Below, in pieces: positions 1-7,787 of a DNA stretch of 31,208 nucleotides (its first letter is position 1; every line of letters begins with the position of its first letter). The notes beneath the pieces were generated by a model. The model was not told the origin of the DNA. It made no database searches and saw only the letters and a program-made list of their open reading frames with translations. The DNA comes from Pseudomonadota bacterium. GTDB taxonomy: Bacteria; Pseudomonadota; Gammaproteobacteria; Steroidobacterales; Steroidobacteraceae. Both the position numbers and the translations under genes were made by a program. Where the stretch lies: NCBI GenBank assembly GCA_023433465.1, contig JAEZCR010000307.1:1-31208 (forward strand), in the 5' to 3' direction.

Positions 1-60
<60 letters not shown>

Positions 61-90
61 ATCTCTCCGGGTATGTTCTGTCCGGATTGC

Positions 91-164
91 GGCTAGGTGG
101 CAGAATGGTTATGCAGCGGCCTGCAAAGCCGTCTATGCCGGTTCGATTCCGACCCTAGCCTCCA
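91..164 (+). tRNA. tRNA-Cys(GCA)
   Basis: A complete cloverleaf can be drawn. The acceptor stem is GGCTAGG (91-97) with CCTAGCC (154-160), the discriminator is T161 and CCA is encoded at 162-164. The anticodon stem is 116-120 with 128-132, and the loop CTGCAAA (121-127) holds anticodon GCA at 123-125. The T-loop is GTTCGATTC. It lies 30 nt after tRNA-Gly and 17 nt before tRNA-Leu, so the three are probably cut from one precursor. Confidence 0.96.
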
Positions 165-181
165 TCACCATCATGTCACTA

Positions 182-268
182 GCCCCGGTGGCGGAACTGG
201 TAGACGCAACGGACTTAAAATCCGTCGGTCGCAAGGCCATGCCGGTTCGATTCCGGCCCGGGGCACCA
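182..268 (+). tRNA. tRNA-Leu(UAA)
   Basis: This is a class II tRNA with a long variable arm. The acceptor stem is GCCCCGG (182-188) with CCGGGGC (258-264), the discriminator is A265 and CCA is 266-268. The anticodon stem is ACGGA/TCCGT (209-213 with 221-225), and the loop 214-220 carries TAA at 216-218. It reads UUA and UUG codons, which are rare in this GC-rich DNA. Its 3' end is only 17 nt before the ccmA start codon. Confidence 0.96.
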
Positions 269-285
269 TTCTGTATGTCGATTTC

Positions 286-903
286 ATGCTGAGCGTCCGG
301 GGTCTGCACCTTTGGCGCGGGGATCGTCACGTCCTGCGCGGCGTGAGTTTCGACGCGACCGCGGGGCAATGCGTCCTGCTCACGGGCAGGAACGGGGCCG
401 GCAAGACCACGTTGCTGCGAGCCATCGCCGGGCTGCTCGATCCCGAGGAAGGGCAGGTGTCCTGGCGGGGCACGCCCGCTCGTCAGGCCCGCGACGATTT
501 CCACTCCGAGCTCGCCTATCTCGGTCACGAACCACCTCTCAAGGGCGACCTCACAGGGCGCGAGAACCTCGCATTCTCCGTAGGGATCCGGCGGAAGGTC
601 GAGTCCGCCGAGATCGACGCGGCCCTGAAACGCACCGGAGCCCAAGGATTCTCGGATCGTGCCGTGCGCACGCTCTCGGCGGGCCAGCGCCGCCGCATCG
701 CGCTCGCGGGTGTATTGCTGGCGCAGGCTGCGTTGTGGCTGCTCGACGAACCGACGACCAACCTCGATGCCGACGGGCAACAACTGGTGTCCGATCTCGT
801 GGCCGAGCAGCTGGCGCGGAACGGCCTCGTAGTCGCGGCCATTCACCATGTTTTGCCCGTCGATGAATCGGCGGTCATCACGCTGGAGCTGCCGTCTTCA
901 TGA
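286..903 (+). CDS. ccmA: Heme exporter ATP-binding subunit CcmA
   Basis: This is the ATPase of the CcmABCD complex, which uses ATP to release holo-CcmE from CcmC so that heme can pass to CcmF/H. The 205-residue protein has a Walker A (GRNGAGKT, 34-41), an ABC signature (LSAGQ, 130-134) and a Walker B (LWLLDEP, 150-156). A His (H81, in YLGHEP) sits where many ABC proteins have the Q-loop Gln, as is usual in CcmA. The open frame extends upstream through the tRNAs, but the family-like N-terminus (MLSVRGLHL) begins at ATG 286, so I chose that start. No Shine-Dalgarno is visible in the 17 nt between tRNA-Leu and this ATG. The stop overlaps ccmB as ATGA. Confidence 0.93.
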   Translation: MLSVRGLHLWRGDRHVLRGVSFDATAGQCVLLTGRNGAGKTTLLRAIAGLLDPEEGQVSWRGTPARQARDDFHSELAYLGHEPPLKGDLTGRENLAFSVGIRRKVESAEIDAALKRTGAQGFSDRAVRTLSAGQRRRIALAGVLLAQAALWLLDEPTTNLDADGQQLVSDLVAEQLARNGLVVAAIHHVLPVDESAVITLELPSS

Positions 904-1580
904 AGACCGGTTCCCTGACCGCCGCGCGCCTGGTCGCGATGCGTGATCTGCGCCTGGCTTTCCGCAAGCCCTCGCAGCTCCTGCAGCCGCTGGTGTTCTT
1001 CCTGATCGTGGCGACGTTGTTCCCGTTGACATTGACTCCGGAGTTGTCGCGCCTGCGAGACGCGGCGCCGGGTGTCTTGTGGGTGGGCGCGTTGTTATCC
1101 TCGCTGCTGGCGCTCGAATTCCTGTTTCGCGACGACGCGGTAGATGGAACGCTCGAGCAGTTCGCGTTGTCGGGTCAGTCGCTGACGTGGATGTTGTTCG
1201 CGAAGACCTGCACGCACTGGCTGTTGACCGGCCTGCCGTTGGCGCTGGCCGCGCCCATCGCGGCGGTCGGGCTCGGTGTGCCGGGCGAATCCATGGTCGG
1301 GGTGGTCGCCTCACTCGCCCTCGGCAGCTTCGCGCTGAGCCTGCTCGGCGCGATCGGGGCGGGGCTCACGCTGGGTGCGCGGCGCGGCGGCGTCTTGCTC
1401 TCGCTGTTGACGCTGCCGCTCGCGGTGCCGATCCTCATTTTCGGCGCGCGCGCCACGGAGCTGGCGATCAACGGCACCGACATCGCGGCGCCGATGTACT
1501 TGCTGGGCGCGATCGCCGTGCTGGGATTGACGCTCGCACCTCTCGCGGCGGCGGCCGCGGTGCGAATTGGTCTGGAGTAA
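900..1580 (+). CDS. ccmB: Heme exporter membrane subunit CcmB
   Basis: CcmB is the ABC-type permease partner of CcmA in the inner membrane. The 226-residue length is normal for the family. The N-terminus is a short cytoplasmic stretch (residues 1-25, with a charged RDLRLAFRKP segment typical of CcmB), followed by about six hydrophobic segments starting near residue 28 (QPLVFFLIVATLFPLTL). The start codon overlaps the ccmA stop (ATGA at 900), indicating coupled translation. The last segment ends in an Ala-rich helix (residues 202-222). Nothing is odd about it. Confidence is high because of its order between ccmA and ccmC. Confidence 0.92.
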   Translation: MKTGSLTAARLVAMRDLRLAFRKPSQLLQPLVFFLIVATLFPLTLTPELSRLRDAAPGVLWVGALLSSLLALEFLFRDDAVDGTLEQFALSGQSLTWMLFAKTCTHWLLTGLPLALAAPIAAVGLGVPGESMVGVVASLALGSFALSLLGAIGAGLTLGARRGGVLLSLLTLPLAVPILIFGARATELAINGTDIAAPMYLLGAIAVLGLTLAPLAAAAAVRIGLE

Positions 1581-1589
1581 GAGAGTCAC

Positions 1590-2327
1590 ATGGCCGCATG
1601 GACCTGGTTTCATCGCTTGGGATCGCCACCACACGTGTTCGCGTTCGCGCGCCGCTGGACGCCGTGGTTCGGCGGATTCGCCGCGCTCGCGATGCTGATC
1701 GCGCTCTACGGCGGGCTCGTGCTCGCGCCGCCCGACTACCAGCAGAAAGACGCCTTCCGCATGGTCTACGTGCACGCGCCGACCGCGTGGCTCTCGCTCA
1801 TGATCTACACCACGATGGCGGTGGCCGCCGCGGTCGGTCTGATCTGGCGCATGAAGGTCGCCCATGCGGCCGCCGCGGCCTGCGCGCCGATCGGCGCGTG
1901 GTTCACGGTCGCCGCGCTCGGCACCGGCATGTTGTGGGGCAAACCGATGTGGGGCGCATACTGGGTGTGGGATCCGCGGCTCACCGCCGAGCTCGTGCTG
2001 CTGTTCCTCTACATCGGCTACATGGGTCTGCGCGCCGGCATCGAAGATCCCGCGAAGGCGGACAAGGCGAGCGCGGTGCTCGCGGTGGTGGGCATCGTGA
2101 ACGTGCCGATCATCAAGTTTTCGGTCGACTGGTGGAACTCACTGCACCAGACGGCGACCGTCATGCGAATGGGCAAGCCGACGATGGACGGCGACATGTT
2201 GTGGCCGCTGCTCCTGATGTTCGTCGCATTCGCGCTCTACTTCATCGCCGTCCTGCTGATCCGCCTGCGCGCGGAGCTGCTGCGTCGCGAGCGCAACGCG
2301 AGCTGGATCCGAGAGGTGTTGTCATGA
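1590..2327 (+). CDS. ccmC: Heme-handling protein CcmC (WWD family)
   Basis: CcmC presents periplasmic heme to CcmE. The 245-residue membrane protein carries the heme-binding tryptophan-rich motif of the family, WGAYWVWD (residues 121-128). It also has the two conserved periplasmic histidines, H62 in YVHAPTAW and H186 in NSLHQ, that are known to ligate heme in the family. About six membrane segments are visible. It starts 9 nt after ccmB, with a weak GAGAG purine stretch upstream, and its stop overlaps ccmD as ATGA. It can be confused with CcmF because both share the WWD motif, but its length and position identify it as CcmC. Confidence 0.95.
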   Translation: MAAWTWFHRLGSPPHVFAFARRWTPWFGGFAALAMLIALYGGLVLAPPDYQQKDAFRMVYVHAPTAWLSLMIYTTMAVAAAVGLIWRMKVAHAAAAACAPIGAWFTVAALGTGMLWGKPMWGAYWVWDPRLTAELVLLFLYIGYMGLRAGIEDPAKADKASAVLAVVGIVNVPIIKFSVDWWNSLHQTATVMRMGKPTMDGDMLWPLLLMFVAFALYFIAVLLIRLRAELLRRERNASWIREVLS

Positions 2328-2479
2328 GTGAGTTCTTCGCCATGGACGGGTATGGCCAGTACCTGTGGCCGGCCTTCGCGCTCGGTTTCGGCATCGTCAT
2401 TCTCAACGTGGTGCTGGCTTTGAACGCGCTCGCGAACGCGAAGCAGGAAGCGCGCCGCCGGCTGGAGATATCGCAATGA
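2324..2479 (+). CDS. ccmD: Small membrane subunit CcmD
   Basis: A 51-residue single-pass protein. A short N-terminus with a conserved-looking GYGQYLWPAF stretch (residues 9-18) leads into one membrane helix (about residues 17-39) and a basic, charged C-terminal tail (ANAKQEARRRLE). CcmD stabilises the CcmABC complex and is required for release of holo-CcmE. The sequence itself is weakly conserved, so the call rests on size, topology and position between ccmC and ccmE. Both junctions are ATGA overlaps. Confidence 0.88.
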   Translation: MSEFFAMDGYGQYLWPAFALGFGIVILNVVLALNALANAKQEARRRLEISQ

Positions 2480-2925
2480 CCCCACGCCAGGAACGGATGT
2501 TCATGGTCGCCGGCATCGTCTGCGGTGTCGCGGTCGCCGCGTGGCTCGGAACGCAGGCGATGCGCAGCAACGTGATGTTCTTCTTCGATCCGTCGCAGGT
2601 CGCCGCGGGCGAGGCGCCGACGGGTGAGCGATTCCGTCTCGGCGGCATGGTCGTGAAGGGCAGCATCGAGAAGACGCCCGGCACGCTCGACGTGAAATTC
2701 CTCGTGACCGATTTCAAGCACACGGTTCCGGTCACGTATTCGAAGATCCTGCCGGACTTGTTCCGCGACGGGCAGGGCGTGGTCGCGCACGGCCGGCTCG
2801 ACAACGGCGTGTTCGTCGCCGACGAAGTGCTCGCGAAACACGACGAGAAGTACATGCCGCCGGAAGTGTCGCGTTCACTCAAGGACAATCCGCCGCCACC
2901 CGATTCACCGCCGGCGGGCACCTGA
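2476..2925 (+). CDS. ccmE: Periplasmic heme chaperone CcmE
   Basis: CcmE binds heme covalently through a histidine and carries it from CcmC to the CcmF/H ligation complex. The 149-residue protein has an N-terminal membrane anchor (about residues 9-25) and a beta-rich OB-fold domain. The heme-attachment motif HDEKY is present, with H122 as the expected covalent ligand and Y126 as the axial ligand. The C-terminal tail is proline-rich and probably flexible (PPPPDSPP). The start overlaps ccmD (ATGA), and the stop shares one base with the ccmF start (TGATG). Confidence 0.95.
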   Translation: MTPRQERMFMVAGIVCGVAVAAWLGTQAMRSNVMFFFDPSQVAAGEAPTGERFRLGGMVVKGSIEKTPGTLDVKFLVTDFKHTVPVTYSKILPDLFRDGQGVVAHGRLDNGVFVADEVLAKHDEKYMPPEVSRSLKDNPPPPDSPPAGT

Positions 2926-4883
2926 TGATCCCCGAGCTCGGACATTTCGCACTGATCCTCGCGTTGATTCTCGCGGGCGCGCAGTTCTTCTTCGGAGTCT
3001 TCGGAGCCGCGCGCGGCGATGCGCGCTGGATGGCCGTCGTGCGCCCGGCGGTCGCGGGCCAGTTCGTGCTCGTCAGCGCCTCGATGGCGGCGCTGCTGCA
3101 CGCGTTCGTCACGTTCGACTTCTCGGTGTTGTACGTCGCGGCGAATTCGAACTCGGCGCTGCCCACGTTCTATCGAGTCGCCGCGTTGTGGGGCGCGCAC
3201 GAAGGCTCGCTGCTGCTGTGGGCCTGGATCCTCGTGGCCTGGACGCTCGCGGTGGCGATCGCGAGCCGCAACCTGCCGGCGACGTTCGCGAGCCGCGTGA
3301 TAGGCGTGCTCGGGTTCGTGAGCTTCGGCTTCCTCCTGTTCACGCTCGCGACCTCGAATCCGTTCGAGCGATTGATTCCCGCGGCCGCGGACGGCCGGGA
3401 TCTGAATCCGGTGCTGCAGGATCCCGCGCTCGCGATTCATCCGCCGCTGCTCTACATGGGTTATGTCGGTCTCTCCGTCGCCTTCGCGTTCGCGTGCGCG
3501 GCAATGCTCGAAGGCAAGCTCGATTCGGTCTGGGCGCGATGGACGCGCCCGTGGACGACGATCGCGTGGGGATTCCTCTCCGTCGGCATCGCGCTCGGCA
3601 GCTGGTGGGCGTATTACGAGCTCGGTTGGGGCGGGTACTGGTTCTGGGATCCGGTCGAGAACGCCTCGTTCATGCCCTGGCTGGTCGGCACGGCGCTGAT
3701 TCATTCGCTGGCCGTGACCGAGAAGCGGGGACTTTTCAAGAGCTGGACGCTGCTGCTCGCGATCCTCGCGTTCTCGCTGAGCCTGCTGGGCACGTTCCTC
3801 GTGCGCTCGGGCGTGCTGGTCTCCGTGCATTCGTTCGCGGCCGATCCGACGCGTGGCATGTTCATACTCGCGTTCCTCGTCATCGTGATCGGCGGCGCGC
3901 TCGCGCTGTACGCCTGGCGCGCGCCGCTGCTCAAGTCCGAAGCCGGGTTCGACGCGACATCGCGCGACGCCTTCCTGCTCTACAACAACATCCTGCTGGT
4001 CGCGGCGGGCACCGTCGTCTTCATCGGCACGCTCGCTCCGCTGATCGCGGACGCGCTCGGCATCGGAACGATTTCGATCGGCATGCCATGGTTCACCACG
4101 ATGTTCCCGCTGGCGTTCATCCCGCTGCTCGCGCTGGTGCCGATCGGCATCCACGCCACGTGGAAACGCGGGAACCTGGCAGCCAGTCGGAATCGGCTGC
4201 TGCTCGGATTGGGCATCTCGCTGGTTCTCGGATTGCTCGTGGTGTTCGGGCTGTACGGTCCGGGCACCTGGCTCACGCCCATCGGCATGGTCCTCGGCGT
4301 CTGGATCATCGTGTCGTCGCTGTTCGATCCGATCGACCGCCTGCGCCGCAGGTTGTCGCTGCCGCGCGCGGTGGTCGGCATGACGATCGCGCACATCGGG
4401 CTCGGCGTCGCCATCATCGCGATCACGGCCGTCGAGTCGTACACCATCGACCGCGACGTGGCGCTGGGGCAGGGCGAGTCCGTCACGCTGGGCCGGTATT
4501 CCTATCGCTTCGACAGCATCCGCGAAGTGGAGGGGCCTAACTACGACGCCGTCCAGGCGCAATTCACCGTGCTGCGCGACGGACGCGAAGTCGCCGTGCT
4601 GCATCCGGAGAAGCGGCACTACTGGGTGCAGCGCGCGACGATGACCGAGGCGGGCATCCACAGCGATCTGACGCGCGACTTCTTCGGTGCGCTCGGCGAT
4701 GACCTGCAGGCGGGACGCTGGAGCATCCGCGCGCAGATCCGGCCGCTCATCAACTACGTGTGGCTCGCGGCGGGACTGATGGCGCTCGGCGGCGCGATCG
4801 CCGCGAGCGATCGGCGGTACCGGGCGAAGTCCGCGCCCGCCACCGAGCCCGTGCCCGCGGGTAGTGAGGCGGCCGTCCCATGA
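2925..4883 (+). CDS. ccmF: Cytochrome c heme lyase core CcmF
   Basis: CcmF is the large polytopic protein that, with CcmH, attaches heme to CXXCH apocytochromes on the periplasmic side. The 652 residues match the usual family length. The WWD heme motif is WGGYWFWD (residues 235-242), followed by the family's PVENASF stretch. A conserved histidine is seen in IHPPLLYMGY (H172). Many membrane helices are visible, and the non-membrane region at about residues 500-610 matches the periplasmic domain of CcmF. It overlaps ccmE by one base and ccmG by four. Long open frames on the opposite strand here are compositional shadows. Confidence 0.96.
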   Translation: MIPELGHFALILALILAGAQFFFGVFGAARGDARWMAVVRPAVAGQFVLVSASMAALLHAFVTFDFSVLYVAANSNSALPTFYRVAALWGAHEGSLLLWAWILVAWTLAVAIASRNLPATFASRVIGVLGFVSFGFLLFTLATSNPFERLIPAAADGRDLNPVLQDPALAIHPPLLYMGYVGLSVAFAFACAAMLEGKLDSVWARWTRPWTTIAWGFLSVGIALGSWWAYYELGWGGYWFWDPVENASFMPWLVGTALIHSLAVTEKRGLFKSWTLLLAILAFSLSLLGTFLVRSGVLVSVHSFAADPTRGMFILAFLVIVIGGALALYAWRAPLLKSEAGFDATSRDAFLLYNNILLVAAGTVVFIGTLAPLIADALGIGTISIGMPWFTTMFPLAFIPLLALVPIGIHATWKRGNLAASRNRLLLGLGISLVLGLLVVFGLYGPGTWLTPIGMVLGVWIIVSSLFDPIDRLRRRLSLPRAVVGMTIAHIGLGVAIIAITAVESYTIDRDVALGQGESVTLGRYSYRFDSIREVEGPNYDAVQAQFTVLRDGREVAVLHPEKRHYWVQRATMTEAGIHSDLTRDFFGALGDDLQAGRWSIRAQIRPLINYVWLAAGLMALGGAIAASDRRYRAKSAPATEPVPAGSEAAVP

Positions 4884-5413
4884 ACCGCTTCGTGATTCCC
4901 GCCATCGTCTTCGTGGCGCTCGCGGCGGTGCTGTTCGTCGGCGTCGTGCATTCACCCGACAAGAGCACGATGCAATCCGCGCTGCTCGGCAAGCCCGCGC
5001 CGCAATTCTCGCTGCCGGTGCTCGGGGACGATGCGCACAAGGTGTCGTCGGCCGATCTCGCGGGCCGGCCCTGGGTGCTCAACGTCTGGGGCAGCTGGTG
5101 CCCCGAGTGCGTCGTCGAGCATCCGATGCTGCTCGAGATCGCGCGCGAGAAGCGCGTGCCGCTCGTCGGTCTCAACTGGCGCGACGACACCGGCGAGGCG
5201 ATCCGCTGGATTGAGAAGTACGGCAATCCGTACAGCGTGATCATCGTCGACCAGGAAGGGCGCACCGCGATCGACTTCGGCGTGTACGGCGCGCCGGAAA
5301 CGTTCTTCATCGACGCCGAAGGGCTCGTGCAGTACCGCCACGTGGGTGCGATGACGCGCGAGGTCTGGGAGCGCGAGTTCGTCTCGCGCCTGCCGCGCGG
5401 AGGGCTGCCATGA
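4880..5413 (+). CDS. ccmG: Thiol:disulfide oxidoreductase CcmG (DsbE)
   Basis: CcmG is a membrane-anchored thioredoxin-fold protein that keeps apocytochrome CXXCH cysteines (or CcmH) reduced. The 177-residue protein has one N-terminal membrane anchor (residues 5-23) and then an AhpC/TSA-Redoxin-like domain. The active site is WCPEC (W73-C77), the CcmG-type version of the thioredoxin CXXC. The family insert is seen as LVGLNWRDD, and the cis-proline region is in GVYGAPETFFID. Reductant would come from a CcdA/DsbD protein that is not in this window. It starts in an ATGA overlap with ccmF. Confidence 0.95.
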   Translation: MNRFVIPAIVFVALAAVLFVGVVHSPDKSTMQSALLGKPAPQFSLPVLGDDAHKVSSADLAGRPWVLNVWGSWCPECVVEHPMLLEIAREKRVPLVGLNWRDDTGEAIRWIEKYGNPYSVIIVDQEGRTAIDFGVYGAPETFFIDAEGLVQYRHVGAMTREVWEREFVSRLPRGGLP

Positions 5414-5844
5414 CGCGCGGGCTGCTCGCTCTGCTTGGATTGTTGTGGACAGCCAGCGCGTTCGCGGTCGACACGACACAGTTGCCGGACCCCATCCTTC
5501 AGCAGCGCTACCAGAACCTGACGCACGAGTTCCGCTGCATGCAATGCCAGAACAACAGCATCGCGGATTCGCCCGTGGGGCTGGCTTCCGACCTGAGGCG
5601 CGACGTCGCGGAAATGCTGGTCGCGGGCAAATCGGACGACGAGATCCGCGCATACATGGTGCAGCGCTACGGCGACGTCATCCTCTTCAAGCCCCCGTTC
5701 AAGGCGCAGACCGCGTGGGTGTGGATCACACCGATCGTCGTGCTCGTCGGAGGAATATTCGTCGGCATCCGCATCGTGCGGCGCCGCGCTTCACTCGTGG
5801 CCAACGACGACAGTCCGGTCGACGCGGAAGAACGCACAGAATGA
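5410..5844 (+). CDS. ccmH: Apocytochrome thiol reductase CcmH (CcmL/CycL type)
   Basis: A 144-residue protein with a signal peptide (residues 1-19, cleavage after AFA), a periplasmic three-helix domain with the redox motif RCMQCQN (cysteines 43 and 46), and one C-terminal membrane helix (about residues 102-120). This motif matches the family signature LRCxxCQN. It is the short CcmH form, with the TPR part encoded separately as CcmI, unlike the fused CcmH of E. coli. Both ends are ATGA overlaps with ccmG and ccmI. Confidence 0.95.
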   Translation: MTRGLLALLGLLWTASAFAVDTTQLPDPILQQRYQNLTHEFRCMQCQNNSIADSPVGLASDLRRDVAEMLVAGKSDDEIRAYMVQRYGDVILFKPPFKAQTAWVWITPIVVLVGGIFVGIRIVRRRASLVANDDSPVDAEERTE

Positions 5845-6179
5845 CCATCATTTTCGTACTGGTCGCGGGGACCCTGGCCGCGGGCGCCGCGGCGCTGCTC
5901 GTCCTGCCACTGCTGCGTGCACGCACCGATGCGCGGCCGGCCTCCATGGTCACGGCAGGGATCGTGATGGTCGTGATGCTCGTCGGCGCGGCGGGTGCGT
6001 ACGCGCTGTTCAGCAATTTCACCTGGGTCGACGAACCCGTGATGGCGGACACTCCCGCGGCGATGACGGCCAGGCTCGCGAAACGCATGGCGAAAGAGCC
6101 CGACAATCTCGAGGGCTGGCTCATGCTCGGCCGCTCGTATGCCGCGCTCGAACAGTATCCGCTCGCCGCGCGCGCCTAG
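5841..6179 (+). CDS. ccmI: CcmI, N-terminal fragment (frame ends at an internal TAG)
   Basis: The start overlaps ccmH (ATGA). The 112 readable residues hold the two membrane helices of CcmI/CycH (about 3-25 and 37-57) and the linker. They also hold the first TPR helices (EGWLMLGRSYAALEQYPLAA), where TAG at 6177-6179 ends the frame. The same frame stays open for another 680 bases and encodes the rest of CcmI, so this is a nonsense interruption and not a frameshift. One base change at 6179 (G to C or T) would give Tyr and restore an ordinary TPR. CcmI chaperones apocytochromes to CcmF/H, and this fragment alone would lack its TPR and C-terminal domains. It may be a true mutation or a sequencing error in a GC-alternating tract. 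Confidence 0.8.
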   Translation: MTIIFVLVAGTLAAGAAALLVLPLLRARTDARPASMVTAGIVMVVMLVGAAGAYALFSNFTWVDEPVMADTPAAMTARLAKRMAKEPDNLEGWLMLGRSYAALEQYPLAARA

Positions 6180-6221
6180 CCGCGCGCGGACCGGCTCGCG
6201 CAAGGGCAGAACGCGGAGGCC

Positions 6222-6860
6222 GTGGTCGGACTCGGCGAGGCGCTCGTCGCGCAGAACCCGGAGAACCTGAGCGGCGCCGCCGGCCACCTGTTCGAGCGCG
6301 CGCTCGCGATCGAACCGCAGAACGGCCGGGCGTTGTTCTACAGCGCGTTCGCGGCGCTCGCGCGCGGCGACCTGGCCCCGGCGCGCGAGCGGTTCACGCG
6401 CATGCTGGATCTCGATCCGCCGCCGGAAGTCCGCGCGATCATCCAGACGCGCATCGCCGACATCGACGGCGCATTGAACGCCGCGTCGCGGCCGGCGGAC
6501 GATCGGCAGGGTATTGAGGGGGCGAGGATTTCGGTTCGCGTGTCACTCGCGCCCGAACTCGCGTCCAGGGTGAGCCGCGACGCGCCCTTGTTCGTTGCGG
6601 CGCGCGATCCGCAGCAGCCCGGACCGCCGTTTGCGGTCAAGCGCCTCGCGGCCTCCTTCCCGGTCGATGTCGAGCTCACGGCCGCCGACGCCATGCTCGA
6701 GTCGCGCCGCATCGCGGCCGGCCAGCGGCTCGAAGTGGTCGCGCGCGTCGCGCTCGGCGGCAGTCCGACGGCGAGCACCGGCGACCCGTTCGGACAAGTT
6801 AGTTATCATGTCGGCAAGGACGGACGACTGGAAATCGTCATCGATCGCCTGTCTCCCTGA
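6222..6860 (+). CDS. ccmI: CcmI, C-terminal part: TPR and C-terminal domain after the internal stop
   Basis: This is the in-frame continuation of CcmI after TAG 6177-6179. The first possible restart is GTG 6222, with GGAG a few bases upstream, giving 212 residues. It encodes TPR helices (GHLFERALAIEPQNGRALFY, then ARGDLAPARERFTRMLDL) and the C-terminal domain that binds the apocytochrome tail (about residues 100-212, beginning ISVRVSLAPEL and ending in a beta-rich VSYHVGKDGRLEIVI segment). If made from this start it would have no signal or membrane anchor and would stay in the cytoplasm, which argues that the split is not functional. An undamaged gene would span 5841-6860 and encode 339 residues. 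Confidence 0.78.
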   Translation: MVGLGEALVAQNPENLSGAAGHLFERALAIEPQNGRALFYSAFAALARGDLAPARERFTRMLDLDPPPEVRAIIQTRIADIDGALNAASRPADDRQGIEGARISVRVSLAPELASRVSRDAPLFVAARDPQQPGPPFAVKRLAASFPVDVELTAADAMLESRRIAAGQRLEVVARVALGGSPTASTGDPFGQVSYHVGKDGRLEIVIDRLSP

Positions 6861-6896
6861 ACCCACCGGCCATCTACCGCAAAGAGACGCCGCCAC

Positions 6897-7787
6897 ATGC
6901 ACGCCAAGCATTCGCTCGAGTTCGCGCGCGCGCCGGCAATCTGGTCGATGTATCCGAAGATCATGGCGGCGCGCAAACCCGCGCACGTGCCGGAAGGCGG
7001 CGAGGTGCCGCGCATCGAAGCGCGACTCGCCAAGGTCGACATCGACCGCAGGCATCTCGCGTCGTACTCGCAGATATGCGGCGCCGCGCCCGGCGCGACG
7101 CTGCCCATCGCCTATCCACACGTGCTCGCGATGCCGTTGCACCTCGCGATGCTCGGTGCCGAAGCGTTCCCGGTGAAGCTGTTCGGCCTGGTGCACGTCC
7201 ACAATCGCATCGCGATGCGCCAGCCGCTGTCGGCGGATGAACCGGCCGAGATCCGCGCCTGGATCGAGGGACACCGGGATTCCGATCGCGGCCAGGAATT
7301 CGATCTACACACCGAATACGTCGTCGCGGGCGAGCCGCTGTGGGATGAAACCTGCACATTTCTCGCGCGACGCAGGTCGTCGGGCGCGCCGAAGCCTCCC
7401 GCGGCCGCGCGCGTCAACGAAGGCGCCCCCGATGGCGTGGCCATCAAGTCGAGCAGTTTCCGCGCGCCTGCGGGACTCGGGCGCAAGTACGGGTTCATCT
7501 CCGGCGACGTGAATCCCATCCACATGAGCGATCTCACCGCGCGCGCGTTCGGCTTTCCGCGCGCGATCGCGCACGGAATGTGGTCGCTCGGCCGGCTCGC
7601 GTCGGACTTCGAAGCGGGGCAGTTCGACGGCGGCTGCGAGCTCTCCGTGAACTTCAAACTACCCATCTACATGCCGTCGTGGGTCATGCTGCAGCGCTGG
7701 CCGATGGACAACGGCACCGGCTTCGCGCTGCGCGACGCCCAGGGCGAGAAGCCGCATCTCACCGGAACGTTGATGTCGCTGCGGTGA
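6897..7787 (+). CDS. MaoC-like acyl dehydratase (hot-dog fold)
   Basis: A 296-residue double hot-dog-length protein. The C-terminal half carries the hydratase-2 motif, with SGDVNPIHMSD (D204 and H209 as the expected catalytic pair) followed by the family's IAHGM (residues 224-228). This predicts hydration of enoyl-CoA or dehydration of a 3-hydroxyacyl thioester. The N-terminal half shows no such motif, as in other two-domain members where only one half is active. The start at ATG 6897 is 36 nt after ccmI, with only a weak AAGAGA upstream. The stop overlaps the next gene (GTGA). The substrate cannot be told from sequence; the position after the ccm genes is probably just shared transcription. 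Confidence 0.82.
   Translation: MHAKHSLEFARAPAIWSMYPKIMAARKPAHVPEGGEVPRIEARLAKVDIDRRHLASYSQICGAAPGATLPIAYPHVLAMPLHLAMLGAEAFPVKLFGLVHVHNRIAMRQPLSADEPAEIRAWIEGHRDSDRGQEFDLHTEYVVAGEPLWDETCTFLARRRSSGAPKPPAAARVNEGAPDGVAIKSSSFRAPAGLGRKYGFISGDVNPIHMSDLTARAFGFPRAIAHGMWSLGRLASDFEAGQFDGGCELSVNFKLPIYMPSWVMLQRWPMDNGTGFALRDAQGEKPHLTGTLMSLR

Noticed and set aside
97..285. Open frame extending ccmA upstream through tRNA-Cys and tRNA-Leu
   Set aside because: It would translate tRNA genes, and CcmA homology begins at ATG 286.
2403..4955. Long minus-strand open frame (850 codons) opposite ccmE and ccmF
   Set aside because: It is a mirror of the GC-rich ccmF codons. The product is Arg/Glu/His/Asp-rich without domains, while the plus strand encodes clear CcmE and CcmF.
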